The notes: a model not told the origin generated them from the letters alone. A stretch of DNA of 37,102 nucleotides from an uncultured Alkaliphilus sp. (GCA_938074565.1 CALJEQ010000053.1:1-37102); one strand, 5' to 3'. Shown: positions 8,602-18,299, numbered from the stretch's first letter. Numbers and translations are program-made.

Positions 8602-9399
8602 TTACACTGCATCTATATCTTTTTTTGAATAAACTAAATAACTGGTTGTAATGGCTATAATAATAAATATAACTCCACTAACTATAAATGATGTCTCATA
8701 TCTACCTTTTTGAATAATATAAGATGCTTCAAAATATTTAAAGGGAGAAATATAACGTATAGCCTCATCACCAACGGTGGTTGAAAGCATCCCTATAAAG
8801 AAGAAGGTAAAAACAGTTCCTAAAGAAACAGAAATTACCGACTTAATTTTAGGAAAGATGACAGAAACCAATAATCCTAAAGCTAGAAAAATCATCTGAA
8901 TGAAAAATAATGTTATAGATATCATAAAAAATGTTTTAATATTAAAGGCTTCTATCTTTACTAAAATAGCCATTGTGTAAGCCGATGCAATATAAACTAT
9001 GTTGGTGATGATTAACGAGGAAATGGCTGCTGAAATTTTAGCTGTCATTATTTGTTTACGGGTAACAGGTTTAGTTAATAAAAAATCGGCAGTTTTCTCA
9101 CGTACTTCCTTTGAAATAATAGAAGTCCCTAAATTCATAGCTTGAATAGCGCCACAAAGGGATATGTATGTAAAACTATAAGAGTAGTAGCCTAATAAAG
9201 ATGTTATACTGTCTAGAGAGAGTCCTATTGCTTTTCTTATTGACTCAGGAAAACCTTCCATTAATTTTATAAATTCTGTAGCTTCATTGGCGAAGGTGGG
9301 AAACATAGACAATAAAAGAACCACTAAAACAACTAGAGAACAAGTCCATATTATATTAGATTTACTATAAGCTTTAAGTTCATATAAAAACATGTTCAT
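8602..9399 (-). CDS. ABC-2 permease, copy 1
   Basis: A 265-aa permease with six predicted helices and the motif ISKEVREKTADFLLTKPVTR, matching the next gene. Its ribosome site GGAGG lies inside the 3' end of the ATPase gene and the gap is only 6 bases, so translation is likely coupled. The tandem pair probably arose by duplication and now supplies the two halves of one membrane channel. Confidence 0.85.
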   Translation of the reverse strand: MNMFLYELKAYSKSNIIWTCSLVVLVVLLLSMFPTFANEATEFIKLMEGFPESIRKAIGLSLDSITSLLGYYSYSFTYISLCGAIQAMNLGTSIISKEVREKTADFLLTKPVTRKQIMTAKISAAISSLIITNIVYIASAYTMAILVKIEAFNIKTFFMISITLFFIQMIFLALGLLVSVIFPKIKSVISVSLGTVFTFFFIGMLSTTVGDEAIRYISPFKYFEASYIIQKGRYETSFIVSGVIFIIIAITTSYLVYSKKDIDAV

Positions 9400-9405
9400 G
9401 TTATT

Positions 9406-10290
9406 TTAGTCCTCCTTTACATAGTAGTGCATGAAGATTTCTTCAAGATTAGGCTCTTCCACCCAGAGGTTGGCTATTTCAATATCTGAAATCTTTTTCA
9501 TAATGGTATTAATATTACCTCTAAATAAAAAGCTTATGATATTATCTTTTTTGTTTAAATTATTAACACCACTAAGATTAAAGAAATTTTCATCTATACC
9601 AGATGTTGTTTGTATTTTAAACTTTTTGTAATTATTTTCTTTTAAAGTGCTGATTTTTTCCAGTTTAATTATCTTACCTTCTTTAATTATAGCAACACGA
9701 TCACACAATCTTTGAACTTCGGTTAATATGTGGGATGAGAAAAGGATAGTAGCTCCTTTCTTATTTTCCGCCTCCAACAAATCAAAGAACTTTTGTTGCA
9801 TTAGTGGGTCTAATCCACTGGTCGGTTCATCGAGAATAATAAGTTTAGGTTGATGCAGTAGACCTTGAACTATACCAACTTTCTTTTTGTTCCCTAATGA
9901 TAAGTCTTCAATCTTTTTATTAAGATCAAGGTTCATAATTTCAGCTAATTCAATCATTCTTTTAGTACAATCCTTCTTATAAAAGCTGGCGGAGTATTTT
10001 AATAGGTCAATTACCTTCATATTATTATAATAAAAAACTTCAGAGGGTAGATAACCAATCTCCTTTTTAATTTCAGGTGCATACTTTATACAGTCTTTAC
10101 CAAATATTGTAGCACTACCACTGGTGGGGTAAATTAAAGATAGTAGAGTTCTTATTGTAGTTGACTTGCCAGCACCATTAGGGCCTATAAAGCCAAATAT
10201 TTCTCCCTCTTCAACGGTAAAGCTTACATCAGTTATTCCTCTTGCATTGCCATAGTTTTTTGTTAAATTATTAATTTCTATAACATTCAT
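9406..10290 (-). CDS. ABC transporter ATP-binding protein
   Basis: A 294-aa ABC ATPase: Walker A GPNGAGKST, signature LSLGNKKKVG, Walker B LIILDEPTSGLD and switch SSHI. The signature departs from LSGGQ, as is common in BcrA-like exporters. AGGGGGA precedes the ATG. First gene of an operon with the two permeases that follow. No dedicated regulator is adjacent. Confidence 0.9.
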   Translation of the reverse strand: MNVIEINNLTKNYGNARGITDVSFTVEEGEIFGFIGPNGAGKSTTIRTLLSLIYPTSGSATIFGKDCIKYAPEIKKEIGYLPSEVFYYNNMKVIDLLKYSASFYKKDCTKRMIELAEIMNLDLNKKIEDLSLGNKKKVGIVQGLLHQPKLIILDEPTSGLDPLMQQKFFDLLEAENKKGATILFSSHILTEVQRLCDRVAIIKEGKIIKLEKISTLKENNYKKFKIQTTSGIDENFFNLSGVNNLNKKDNIISFLFRGNINTIMKKISDIEIANLWVEEPNLEEIFMHYYVKED

Positions 10291-10630
10291 TTTAGATCCC
10301 CCTAAAAGTATAATAAATAAAAAAATTTAAACGATACTTAATTCTCATTTTCAATAAATAATGATTCAATATAAAGTAAATAGTGGTAAAACTTCACATT
10401 ATACCTTAGATTAATAGTAACACTACTTTGGAATGACTTCAATAATTATAATATAAAAAAACCCCCATCTTCTTTGTCACTATAAAAACTCAGCACCTTT
10501 ACATATTTATGTATAGGTTGCAGTGGCAGAATTTTTTAGTTCCTGGAATCTGAAGGTTTTTAATCAGTCAACATTATATTGACTTTTAATACAATCTATT
10601 TAGTATGTATTAATATAATTCATTAGTGTT
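10291..10630. other. Intergenic region, 340 bp
   Basis: No gene seen. It should hold the promoter of the ABC operon read leftward; a TATAAT (minus strand) lies near 10400 but no good -35 was found. ACCTTTACATA / TATGTATAGGT (10495-10517) forms a near-perfect hairpin that might end the lexA transcript, with a weak T-tract on the minus strand. Confidence 0.4.
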
Positions 10631-11254
10631 TTACATTTTTCTAAAAACACCTATTACTTTTCCTAAAATTGAAGCTTCTTTAACAAGAATAGGTTCCATT
10701 GTACTATTTTCGGGTTGTAGTCTAATATGATCTTTTTCTTTGTAAAATCGTTTTACTGTTGCTTCTTCACCAATTAAAGCCACAACTATATCTCCATTTC
10801 TTGCAACGGATTGTTGTCTAACTACAACATAGTCCTTATCCATAATGCCTGCTTCAATCATACTTTCACCTTTAATGGTAAGCATAAACACCTCTGCATT
10901 AGCATTATCGATGAAATCTAAAGGCATAGGGAAGGTATCTTCAATATTTTCAACCGCTAAAATAGGTTGACCAGCTGTAACCTTTCCAATAATGGGAATA
11001 TTAATCATCTCTTTTTTGTGGGGTAGATTATCAAAATCACTGGATAGTATTTCAATCGCCCTTGGTTTGGTGGCATCTCGACGAATGTATCCTTTATCTT
11101 CAAGTTTTGATAAGTGACCGTGGACAGTAGAAGTGGATCTTAATCCCACAGCTTCACAAATCTCCCGAACAGAAGGTGGGTATCCCTTTTCGTTTATTTG
11201 GCTTTTCATATACTTTAATATTTCAATCTGCTTAATATTTAAATCTTCAAACAT
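10631..11254 (-). CDS. lexA: LexA SOS repressor
   Basis: A 207-aa LexA. The N-terminal winged helix (residues 1-65) contains [20 protein letters not shown]. The self-cleavage site is A94-G95 (KVTAGQP) and the protease dyad is S131 (GESM) with K168 (ATVKRF). RecA-stimulated autocleavage relieves repression of DNA-repair genes. An SOS box matching the Firmicutes consensus stands upstream, so it represses itself. GAGGAG precedes the ATG. Confidence 0.97.
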   Translation of the reverse strand: MFEDLNIKQIEILKYMKSQINEKGYPPSVREICEAVGLRSTSTVHGHLSKLEDKGYIRRDATKPRAIEILSSDFDNLPHKKEMINIPIIGKVTAGQPILAVENIEDTFPMPLDFIDNANAEVFMLTIKGESMIEAGIMDKDYVVVRQQSVARNGDIVVALIGEEATVKRFYKEKDHIRLQPENSTMEPILVKEASILGKVIGVFRKM

Positions 11255-11292
11255 GGAAGAACTCCTCTCTTACACTAATAATAATTTACTAT

Positions 11293-11332
11293 ATTATACC
11301 ACAGGATTTCAACATATACAAACATCCGTTCG
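11293..11332 (-). promoter_or_regulatory. lexA promoter and LexA (SOS) box
   Basis: On the minus strand CGAACGGATGTTTG (11319-11332) fits the Bacillus-type consensus CGAACRNRYGTTYG at every position. A TATAAT -10 lies at 11293-11298 with a weak TTGTAT -35 that falls just next to the box. LexA bound here would block its own promoter. Confidence 0.85.
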
Positions 11333-11339
11333 TAATAAT

Positions 11340-12470
11340 TTATTCTTTTTCTTCATCAATCCATTCAAAGTTCTTTACAATTTCTCTTTTTACATTTTTC
11401 TTATGGGCAGCATATAATTGGGTGGTGGTGACATTATCATGATCTAATAAGTTTTGCACATCATATATGGAAAAACCCTGTTGAATCAATGAAGTAGCAG
11501 CTGTTGCCCTTAGTTTATGGGGGCTATAGCCGTTATTAGAAGTAGTATCCAGTACAAAAGCTGTATACTTTTTTACTAAATTTCTAATGGCTCTGGCGGT
11601 CATTCTAGTTTTTTGTATCGATAAAAATAGAGCATCCTTATTTTCTTCACTTAAAGAATCGTTCTGGGGTCTTTCTAATTCTATGTATTCTTTAATTACC
11701 ATTTCACAAGTACGGTTAATGGGCATTAAAACTTCTTTTCCTCTTTTTCTAAATATCCTAAACTCTCCACGATTAAAATTAAAAGAAGTAATGTTTAATT
11801 GTTGTAATTCGCTGAGACGTAAACCATAAGTAACAAATAATAAAATAATTGCACGATCCCTTAATTTAGTTTTTGCCCAATAAACTTTTTCCTTCTCAGT
11901 GAAGGCATCACCAGACTCTATGGCATCTAATAACTTGGCGACTTCATCAATTTCTAGTCTTTTAATGGCATCGGGTTGGGGTTTAGGCAAGCGTATAGGG
12001 TTAAATCCATCTGTTATATTGTTCTTTATTAGTTCATCTCGATATAGATACTTGAATAACACAGAAAGGGAAGATTTCTTCCTTGCTAAAGCACGATTAT
12101 TATTTTCCATTACTTTAACACTGGTATCTTGATTAACCATGTATCGAGTACAATAATCCCCAATAAATCTATTAACATCTTTTGCTGTAATCCGATTGTA
12201 TTCTTCCGCAGTAATTTCTTTTAAGTTTTCGGCAGTAGTAAGGTTGGTTTCATTAACCAAGTACCTACAGAAAAACAAAATATCTTGAAGATAAGCAAGT
12301 CGAGTAGAGAGGGCAACTGCACTTTTTAAATAAAGAAAGAAGTCCCTCATAAACAAAGGTAGTTGACACTCTATATCTAAACATGCTTCCACAGTTTCAT
12401 GTTCTTTTAATACAATATTGTCTGGTCGATCAGATTTATTGTGTACTGTTAGTTGTTTCTTTTTAGTCAT
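11340..12470 (-). CDS. Xer-like tyrosine recombinase
   Basis: A 376-aa tyrosine recombinase. Residues about 35-155 form the SAM-like core-binding domain. The catalytic set is complete: R218 (YGLRLSEL), K245 (RGKEV), H318 and R321 (HKLR), H344 (LLDH) and Y353 (QLYAAH). The family cuts and rejoins DNA through a 3'-phosphotyrosine. It sits directly upstream of lexA with no att-like repeats or phage genes nearby, so a chromosome-dimer or housekeeping role (XerS-like) seems likelier than an integrase. Its terminus abuts the SOS box. Confidence 0.88.
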   Translation of the reverse strand: MTKKKQLTVHNKSDRPDNIVLKEHETVEACLDIECQLPLFMRDFFLYLKSAVALSTRLAYLQDILFFCRYLVNETNLTTAENLKEITAEEYNRITAKDVNRFIGDYCTRYMVNQDTSVKVMENNNRALARKKSSLSVLFKYLYRDELIKNNITDGFNPIRLPKPQPDAIKRLEIDEVAKLLDAIESGDAFTEKEKVYWAKTKLRDRAIILLFVTYGLRLSELQQLNITSFNFNRGEFRIFRKRGKEVLMPINRTCEMVIKEYIELERPQNDSLSEENKDALFLSIQKTRMTARAIRNLVKKYTAFVLDTTSNNGYSPHKLRATAATSLIQQGFSIYDVQNLLDHDNVTTTQLYAAHKKNVKREIVKNFEWIDEEKE

Positions 12471-12670
12471 ATAATCACCCCTTAACTCATTTTAATCATA
12501 AAAGTTAGTGAAAACAAGGGCGAATATAGTAATATTAACAATTAGTTCCTCATTACCTATTTTTTTAGTGGTAAGGTATAAAAAATTTTTATTATTGGGA
12601 AGGAATTAAATAAGTAATGTCAAAATATTATTGTTGGTTTATTTTATTTGCTATTTTAGGAGGAGACATA

Positions 12671-13789
12671 TTGAAAAAACGAATCGATGAGGTTTTTTTT
12701 ATTAGGAGTATTGCATGTTTATGTGTAGTTTTTGTACATTCTATTACTAGGGTGATGGATCTTTATGCTTCACAATTAACTTCCTTTAGTCAATCGGTTT
12801 TTTGGACTATTCGATTGATTTTTACTTTTGGTACACCCATTTTTATTTTTTTATCTGAATTTTTATTATCCTACTCTTATCCCCAAGGGCTACCAAAAGA
12901 TTTTATGAGAAAAAGATTAAAATTTATTCTATTACCCTATATATCCATGTCCTTTATCTATGCTGTAGTAATGATGTATGAAAGAGGTGGACTAGTAGCC
13001 TCAACTTTATTAACATATATGTTATATGTAGTTGAAAACCTAGCCTTTGGTTTTTATCGTCATGGTTATTTTATTCTTGTTATTTTTCAGTTTTACTTTA
13101 TTCATATGCTATTTCATAAAAAGCTAAAACAGTGGAACCCTGTAGTGGTTTTAATTACTTCCTTTGTCATAAACCTACTCTTTTTAGGATTTTTTAGTTT
13201 TGTTGAGCCATTAAAGGTCTCCTTTGGTCAACAACTTTGGAATGGACTTTCTTGGGGAAGCTTCCCTGCATGGGTTTTTTATTTTACACTGGGGTACTAT
13301 GCAGGCGGAAACTATGAAACCTTTAAAAATAAGTTAAAAGAACATGTTAAGCTAGTTTTTACTTTACCTTTATTAACTCTAGTTTTGGTGTTGTATTTAC
13401 ACCTGAATGAGATTATAACCATCAATAGCTCTAAAAGGGTAGATATGATTTTCTTTGCCACCAGTATGATTTTTTTACTATTTTATCTTTCCATCAATGT
13501 AGTTAAGATTCCAAAATTCTTTATATGGCTTAGTGGCTATTCCTTTGGTATCTATTTATTTCATATGTTTTTCTTAGCATTTATGACGGGCTTTATCAAC
13601 ACAATTACCTACCAACAAGTAAGCCCTGTAGTAATGTTAGGCTTATTATTCACCATGAGTACAACGGCTTCAATTATTACCACTTTTATTTTAGGGAAAT
13701 TCCCTATAGGAACTTTCATTGTAGGCAAAGTTGGAGGAAAAAAAATCGAATTTAATAGATGGAAAAAATTATTAAAAATTACTAATTAA
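12671..13789 (+). CDS. Membrane acyltransferase (acyltransferase_3 / OafA-like)
   Basis: A 372-aa protein with about ten transmembrane helices. The N-terminus RIDEVFFIRSIACLCVVFVHS contains the histidine typical of the acyltransferase_3 family, which O-acetylates cell-wall or surface sugars. TTG 12671 is chosen because AGGAGGA lies six bases upstream and the family motif starts right after; the alternative ATG at 12617 would add 18 residues with a poor ribosome site. The gene is divergent from the recombinase. Confidence 0.8.
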   Translation: MKKRIDEVFFIRSIACLCVVFVHSITRVMDLYASQLTSFSQSVFWTIRLIFTFGTPIFIFLSEFLLSYSYPQGLPKDFMRKRLKFILLPYISMSFIYAVVMMYERGGLVASTLLTYMLYVVENLAFGFYRHGYFILVIFQFYFIHMLFHKKLKQWNPVVVLITSFVINLLFLGFFSFVEPLKVSFGQQLWNGLSWGSFPAWVFYFTLGYYAGGNYETFKNKLKEHVKLVFTLPLLTLVLVLYLHLNEIITINSSKRVDMIFFATSMIFLLFYLSINVVKIPKFFIWLSGYSFGIYLFHMFFLAFMTGFINTITYQQVSPVVMLGLLFTMSTTASIITTFILGKFPIGTFIVGKVGGKKIEFNRWKKLLKITN

Positions 13790-13893
13790 TAATTTAAGAA
13801 AGAGTAAAGGATGTTAAAATAATTAATAATAAGGTTATCATTACAATTATTAGAAGACTTTTAGCATTGAAAAATGAAAGAGGTGACATGGAT

Positions 13894-14586
13894 ATGAATT
13901 TACTTACTTACAGTACCACCAATATTATCCTACTATTTTTATTAATTATTGGGGTCTACTTACTATTTTTTATCCCCATCTATTTAAAAACAAAAAAACT
14001 TGTTAAAATGTTGAATGTGGACAATGATGTAGAAGGTTTTTTAACAGAAATAGATAAAGAAATAGATAAAACAAAAAACAAAAAATATATGAATTATCTT
14101 ATGATTAATAAATCGGCTGGTTTATCTGCTTTAGGAAAGTATAAGGAGGCAGTTAATCTACTTAAATTAGTTGATTTAAAGGAACTTCCTAAGTTATATA
14201 TTGTACAATACTATAATAATTTACTATATTGCTTACTGATGTCTGAAAAACTTGATGAGGCTGAAGGTGTTTTTAAATCTACAGAATCTCTACTTTCTGA
14301 CTATTTAAAACAAAAATCTTTAAAGAAAGCCATCAAATCTACATTAGCCACCTATGAATTTTATAAAGGGGATATTAGTAAAAGTCAGAAAATGTTTGAA
14401 GAGTTATTATTTGAAGAGGATTTGATTTTATACCAATCAATCTCCATAAATTACTTTTTAGCTCTAATTTATTTGCAAGGGAATGAAAAAATAAAAGCGA
14501 AAGAAAAACTTGAAGTAGTTGTAAAAATAGGCTATAAAAATATCCATATTTATAAGAAGGCAACCAACTTTTTAAAAGGATTATAA
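13894..14586 (+). CDS. Membrane-anchored TPR-like protein
   Basis: A 230-aa protein: one N-terminal transmembrane helix (about residues 10-32), then alpha-helical hairpins (LSALGKYKEAVNLLKLV, LMSEKLDEAEGVF, YLQGNEKIKAKEKLEVVV) that look like degenerate tetratricopeptide repeats facing the cytoplasm. ATG 13894 is preferred, with GAGGTGA upstream, over TTG 13867 or ATG 13888. Probably a scaffold; partner unknown. Confidence 0.65.
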   Translation: MNLLTYSTTNIILLFLLIIGVYLLFFIPIYLKTKKLVKMLNVDNDVEGFLTEIDKEIDKTKNKKYMNYLMINKSAGLSALGKYKEAVNLLKLVDLKELPKLYIVQYYNNLLYCLLMSEKLDEAEGVFKSTESLLSDYLKQKSLKKAIKSTLATYEFYKGDISKSQKMFEELLFEEDLILYQSISINYFLALIYLQGNEKIKAKEKLEVVVKIGYKNIHIYKKATNFLKGL

Positions 14587-14652
14587 GAATTATAAGAAAT
14601 TAAACACAAACCCTACTAATATCATATTAGTTGAATTATAGTAAACATAATG

Positions 14653-14695
14653 AACCACAACATAATTAAATGGGTTGTGGTTTTAATATTTATAT
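14653..14695 (+). terminator. Terminator after TPR-like gene
   Basis: AACCACAAC (14653-14661) pairs with GTTGTGGTT (14674-14682), followed by TTAATATTTATATTTTATT. Strong stem with a T-rich tail. Confidence 0.8.
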
Positions 14696-14773
14696 TTTAT
14701 TGATTAAATATAAATCATTTAAAAAGATAGAATATTTTGTTTTTTTTAGAAGGATATAACTAATAATAGTAGA

Positions 14774-14807
14774 ATAAAATACATAGTAAAATAAAATACA
14801 TAGTAAA
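14774..14807. repeat. Perfect tandem 17-bp repeat, two units
   Basis: The unit ATAAAATACATAGTAAA occurs at 14774-14790 and again at 14791-14807 without change. It is noncoding and lies between a terminator and the phosphoesterase leader. Could be slippage or a pair of binding sites. Confidence 0.75.
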
Positions 14808-14831
14808 AATTTACATGTTGTTTTTTCTTTA

Positions 14832-14894
14832 TTATGCTAAATTGGGTTACAATAAGTAATGGTTTACAAGTAACCAAAAATGTTTATAGCATAA
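14832..14894 (+). promoter_or_regulatory. Two-tier inverted repeat upstream of phosphoesterase
   Basis: TTATGCTA (14832-14839) pairs with TAGCATAA (14887-14894), and inside it GGTTAC (14845-14850) pairs with GTAACC (14870-14875). No T-tract follows on either strand, so it is not a simple terminator. A TATAAT at 14903-14908 could be a -10, which would place this element upstream of transcription as a protein site. Function unknown. Confidence 0.45.
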
Positions 14895-14939
14895 AAAAAT
14901 AATATAATTTAATACATAAAATAGAGGTGACATTTATTA

Positions 14940-15668
14940 GTGGAAAAAATAGCAATTATTTCAGATATACATGGAAATTTACCTGCCCTGAATAAGGTGT
15001 TAGAAGATATACAAGCAAGGGAAATTAATAAAATTATTTGTTTAGGTGACTTAGCTGGTAAAGGTCCCAGTTCAGCAGAAGCAATCGATTTAATCCGTCA
15101 ACATTGCCATACTGTTATAAAAGGAAATTGGGATTATTACTTAACTGAACAAGAAGGAACCGAAATGTTGACTTGGCATCAAAAAGCCCTTGGTAAAGAA
15201 CGTCTTTCTTACATGAGAAACCTTCCAATTTATGTGGAGTTTTACATTAGTGGCAACTTAGTACGCTTATGCCACGCATCCCCCAATGATTTATTTCATA
15301 GGGTATATTCTAATTCAGAGTTAGAAGAAAAACTTAAACTATTTACTCCAACAATAACTTGTGAAAAAGAATCTGATGTGGTTGGTTATGGAGATATTCA
15401 CGGGGCATATATTGACTATTTTAAAGGAAAAACCCTATTTAATGTAGGCAGTGTTGGAAACCCCATCGGCAGTACGTTAGCATCCTACAGCATTATAGAA
15501 GGTGTTTTAAATGCAGAAGAGCCAGCACCCTTTTCAATTACCATTGTTAAAGTACCCTACGATATTGATGAAGCTATTAAACAGGCTGAAGCAACTGATA
15601 TGCCTGAAAAAGAAGAGTATTTCCATGAATTAAGAACAGGTATTTATAGAGGTCATGTAAATAAGTAA
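14940..15668 (+). CDS. Metallophosphoesterase (YfcE/MJ0936-like)
   Basis: A 242-aa calcineurin-like phosphoesterase. Metal-binding motifs are in order: SDIHGN (residues 8-13), GDLAGKG, GNWD (GNHD-like), CHASP and GDIHGAY, with the usual GHTH replaced by GDIH. The C-terminus ends in the VPYDID...A motif also found in the gene at 31706, so the two are paralogues. It probably hydrolyses a small phosphodiester. Start is GTG 14940 with AGAGGTGA upstream. Confidence 0.85.
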   Translation: MEKIAIISDIHGNLPALNKVLEDIQAREINKIICLGDLAGKGPSSAEAIDLIRQHCHTVIKGNWDYYLTEQEGTEMLTWHQKALGKERLSYMRNLPIYVEFYISGNLVRLCHASPNDLFHRVYSNSELEEKLKLFTPTITCEKESDVVGYGDIHGAYIDYFKGKTLFNVGSVGNPIGSTLASYSIIEGVLNAEEPAPFSITIVKVPYDIDEAIKQAEATDMPEKEEYFHELRTGIYRGHVNK

Positions 15669-15757
15669 AATATGATAAAGTTTGAACTAACTACTAAAGT
15701 TTTTGGTTATTTTATTAGAATATTAAACTAATGAATAAAGGGAGAGGGGTAATATAA

Positions 15758-16198
15758 ATGAAAATTAGAGTAACTACTAGAGGCTTAGTTGAATATGAAA
15801 ATAAGGTATTGGCTGTTGAGGCTTATGACCAGGAGACAAAAGAAACCTTCTATTACTTACCTGGGGGTGGCATTGAGTTTAAAGAACCCAGTGAAGATGC
15901 TTTAGTAAGACGACTTGAACAGGAGATGGGGGTAGAGGTAACAATAAGAAAACCCCTTCTTGTGGATGAAGAAGTTTTTAGATTTAATGGTAACGAATTT
16001 CATCAAGTTTCTTTTGTTTATGAAGTTAAACTGCCACAACATGCATATCTTAAAAATGAATTTATTATTGATGAAGGTAGACTTAAAACAAAGGGTGTGT
16101 GGTTATCTATCCTTGATATTGAACACATAAAGCTATACCCAAGTAAGGTTAAAGATTATTTACTTTCTAAATATGATATGGGAGATGTTGTTGCTTAG
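15758..16198 (+). CDS. NUDIX-domain protein
   Basis: A 146-aa protein with NUDIX fold signature GGIEFKEPSEDALVRRLEQE followed by MGV. Against the consensus Gx5Ex7REUxEExGU, the first E of RE is R and one E of EE is Q, so metal binding may be weakened. GGGAGAGGGG precedes the ATG. Possibly a nucleotide pyrophosphatase or a binding protein derived from one. Confidence 0.8.
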   Translation: MKIRVTTRGLVEYENKVLAVEAYDQETKETFYYLPGGGIEFKEPSEDALVRRLEQEMGVEVTIRKPLLVDEEVFRFNGNEFHQVSFVYEVKLPQHAYLKNEFIIDEGRLKTKGVWLSILDIEHIKLYPSKVKDYLLSKYDMGDVVA

Positions 16199-16243
16199 CA
16201 TGGTATAAATTAAATATTATAGTTATGGTTAACGGGTATTTAT

Positions 16244-16280
16244 AAAACTGTAGGAGACTTATGTTATCTTACAGTTTTTG
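16244..16280 (+). terminator. Terminator after NUDIX gene
   Basis: AAAACTGTA (16244-16252) pairs with TACAGTTTT (16270-16278) and runs into TTTTTG. It isolates the amylase gene downstream. Confidence 0.75.
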
Positions 16281-16397
16281 TTTCATTATATGCAGTATTT
16301 AATGTTATACTAGAAAATATAAACTTACTATATAAAAGGATAAAGTCATAATAATAAGTATTTTAATAAAAATTTTAACAGGAGCTGAAAGGAAACT

Positions 16398-18200
16398 ATG
16401 CTTAGAGAAGCAATCTATCATAAAATAGATTCAGAATATGCTTACGCTATTAGTAAAAACCAACTTGTTATAAAACTAAGAACTAAGAAAAATGACGTAG
16501 ATAAAGTTACCCTATACTATTTAGAAAAATACAATTGGGGGCCTCAAAAAAACCCTACTTTTAACATTGAAATGAAAAAAGTAGCCTGCGATTCTTTATT
16601 TGATTATTATGAAGTAATAATAAATGTAGAAATGATTAGTGTTTGCTACTACTTTGAAATTAAAGATGGAGAGGAAACTTTATTTTATAGCAACTATAAA
16701 TTTTTATCAAGACGACCTAATAGTGAAGTAGGCTTTTTTTTATTCCCTACGATAGCGGAAAAAGACATTTTTCTTATTCCTGAATGGGCTAGAGAATCCA
16801 TTGTATATCATATTTTTCCTGATAGATTTTGTAATGGTGATCCATCTATTAATTCTGAACATGTAAAGCCGTGGAACACTAAATTTTCAGTAAATAGTTT
16901 AAAAAAGAGGAATTTTGATAATATGGAAGACCCTGACCTTCCCTGGAATATTACATTAGGTGGAGACTTACAAGGTATAATTAATAAATTAGACTATCTT
17001 GAAGATTTAGGAATTAATACAATTTATTTGACACCTGTATTTGAGTCAGACAGTAACCACAAATATAATACTTACAACTATTTTAAGATCGACCCTTGTT
17101 TTGGTACATTGGAAAAATTAAAAGAGTTAGTAAAAGAAGCCCATAGTAGAAATATTAGAGTTATCCTTGATGCAGTATTTAATCATTGTGGACATCTTTT
17201 TCCACCTTTTCAAGACGTGTTAGAAAAAGGTGAGAACTCTCAATATGTTAACTGGTTTAATATTAAAGAATTTCCTGTGGAAGTAAAGATGTACCCTAAC
17301 TATGACACCTTTGCTTATTTAGGATGGATGCCTAAGTTAATGACTAAAAACGACGAAACAGCAGATTATTTAATAAGTGTAGCAACCTATTGGATAAAAG
17401 AAGCTAATATAGATGGGTGGCGACTTGATGTTGCCAATGAAATAGACCATGACTTTTGGAGAAAGTTTAGAAAGGCTGTTAAAGATGTAAAAGAAGATGC
17501 TTTTATCGTTGGTGAAGCTTGGCATGATGCCCACTCTTGGTTAATGGGGGACCAATTCGATTCCACAACCAATTACTTATTTACAGAAGCTTTAGCCAGT
17601 TTTATTGCCTACGAAAATATTACAGTAGAAGAATTTGATGGACAGTTGGGCTTTATTAGAGGGGCTTACAAGTTACCTGCCTACAATATATTGTGGAATT
17701 TATTAGATAGCCATGATACACCCCGTTTTTTACATGCTTGTAAGAAAAACGTAAGTAAACTAAAACTAGCAGCCCTTATACAAATGACCTACACAGGTAT
17801 ACCAGTAGTTTATTATGGTACAGAAGTAGGTATGACAGGAGGGAATGACCCAGAATGTAGAAAAGGTATGGTATGGGACGATAAGAAACAAAATAAAGAA
17901 TTATTATCATATTATAAAAAGCTAATATCTATTAGAAAAAAGTATACTTCTTTAACCTATGGTGACATTCAAACGATACAAATAGATAATGATAATAAAG
18001 TTTATGCATATAAAAGATTATACGATAAGGAAGAAATTATTGTATATATAAATAATAGTAGCTCATATCAATTAATTAAGCATAAATCTAAACATAAAAA
18101 ACTAATAGATTTATTACAGGATGTCGAATATTTCACCAATAATGGAGAAGTGGAACTTTCTTTACCTCCCAAGTCTGGAGTTGTTTTGTATTACAATTAG
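16398..18200 (+). CDS. GH13 neopullulanase/cyclomaltodextrinase-type alpha-amylase
   Basis: A 600-aa glycoside hydrolase. Residues about 1-115 form an N-terminal beta domain (CBM34-like), followed by the catalytic barrel. Conserved regions are DAVFNH, the nucleophile D344 (DGWRLDVANE), acid/base E373 (VGEAW) and D440 (LLDSHDTPR). Length and the AWxD style fit neopullulanase, maltogenic amylase and cyclomaltodextrinase (GH13_20). There is no signal peptide, so it acts in the cytoplasm on imported maltodextrins. AAAGGA lies before ATG 16398. Confidence 0.9.
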   Translation: MLREAIYHKIDSEYAYAISKNQLVIKLRTKKNDVDKVTLYYLEKYNWGPQKNPTFNIEMKKVACDSLFDYYEVIINVEMISVCYYFEIKDGEETLFYSNYKFLSRRPNSEVGFFLFPTIAEKDIFLIPEWARESIVYHIFPDRFCNGDPSINSEHVKPWNTKFSVNSLKKRNFDNMEDPDLPWNITLGGDLQGIINKLDYLEDLGINTIYLTPVFESDSNHKYNTYNYFKIDPCFGTLEKLKELVKEAHSRNIRVILDAVFNHCGHLFPPFQDVLEKGENSQYVNWFNIKEFPVEVKMYPNYDTFAYLGWMPKLMTKNDETADYLISVATYWIKEANIDGWRLDVANEIDHDFWRKFRKAVKDVKEDAFIVGEAWHDAHSWLMGDQFDSTTNYLFTEALASFIAYENITVEEFDGQLGFIRGAYKLPAYNILWNLLDSHDTPRFLHACKKNVSKLKLAALIQMTYTGIPVVYYGTEVGMTGGNDPECRKGMVWDDKKQNKELLSYYKKLISIRKKYTSLTYGDIQTIQIDNDNKVYAYKRLYDKEEIIVYINNSSSYQLIKHKSKHKKLIDLLQDVEYFTNNGEVELSLPPKSGVVLYYN

Positions 18201-18233
18201 AAGATTTTCATTTAAATGCTAAATATTTAATGA

Positions 18234-18263
18234 TTAAACACATTAATGTTAAACATATTAATG
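18234..18263. repeat. Tandem 15-bp repeat
   Basis: TTAAACACATTAATG (18234-18248) is followed at once by TTAAACATATTAATG (18249-18263), one difference. Each carries the palindrome CATTAATG or TATTAATG. It lies between the amylase stop and a predicted promoter. Confidence 0.7.
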
Positions 18264-18299
18264 GACAATAAATAATATAATTAAACAGATAAATAAAGC

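Noticed and set aside
11340..12470. Integrase marking a genomic island boundary
   Set aside because: No tRNA, att repeats or phage genes nearby; it lies between lexA and an acyltransferase, far from the arr genes, so a Xer-like role is more likely.
14774..14807. Start of a CRISPR array
   Set aside because: Two head-to-tail 17-mers without spacers and no cas genes.
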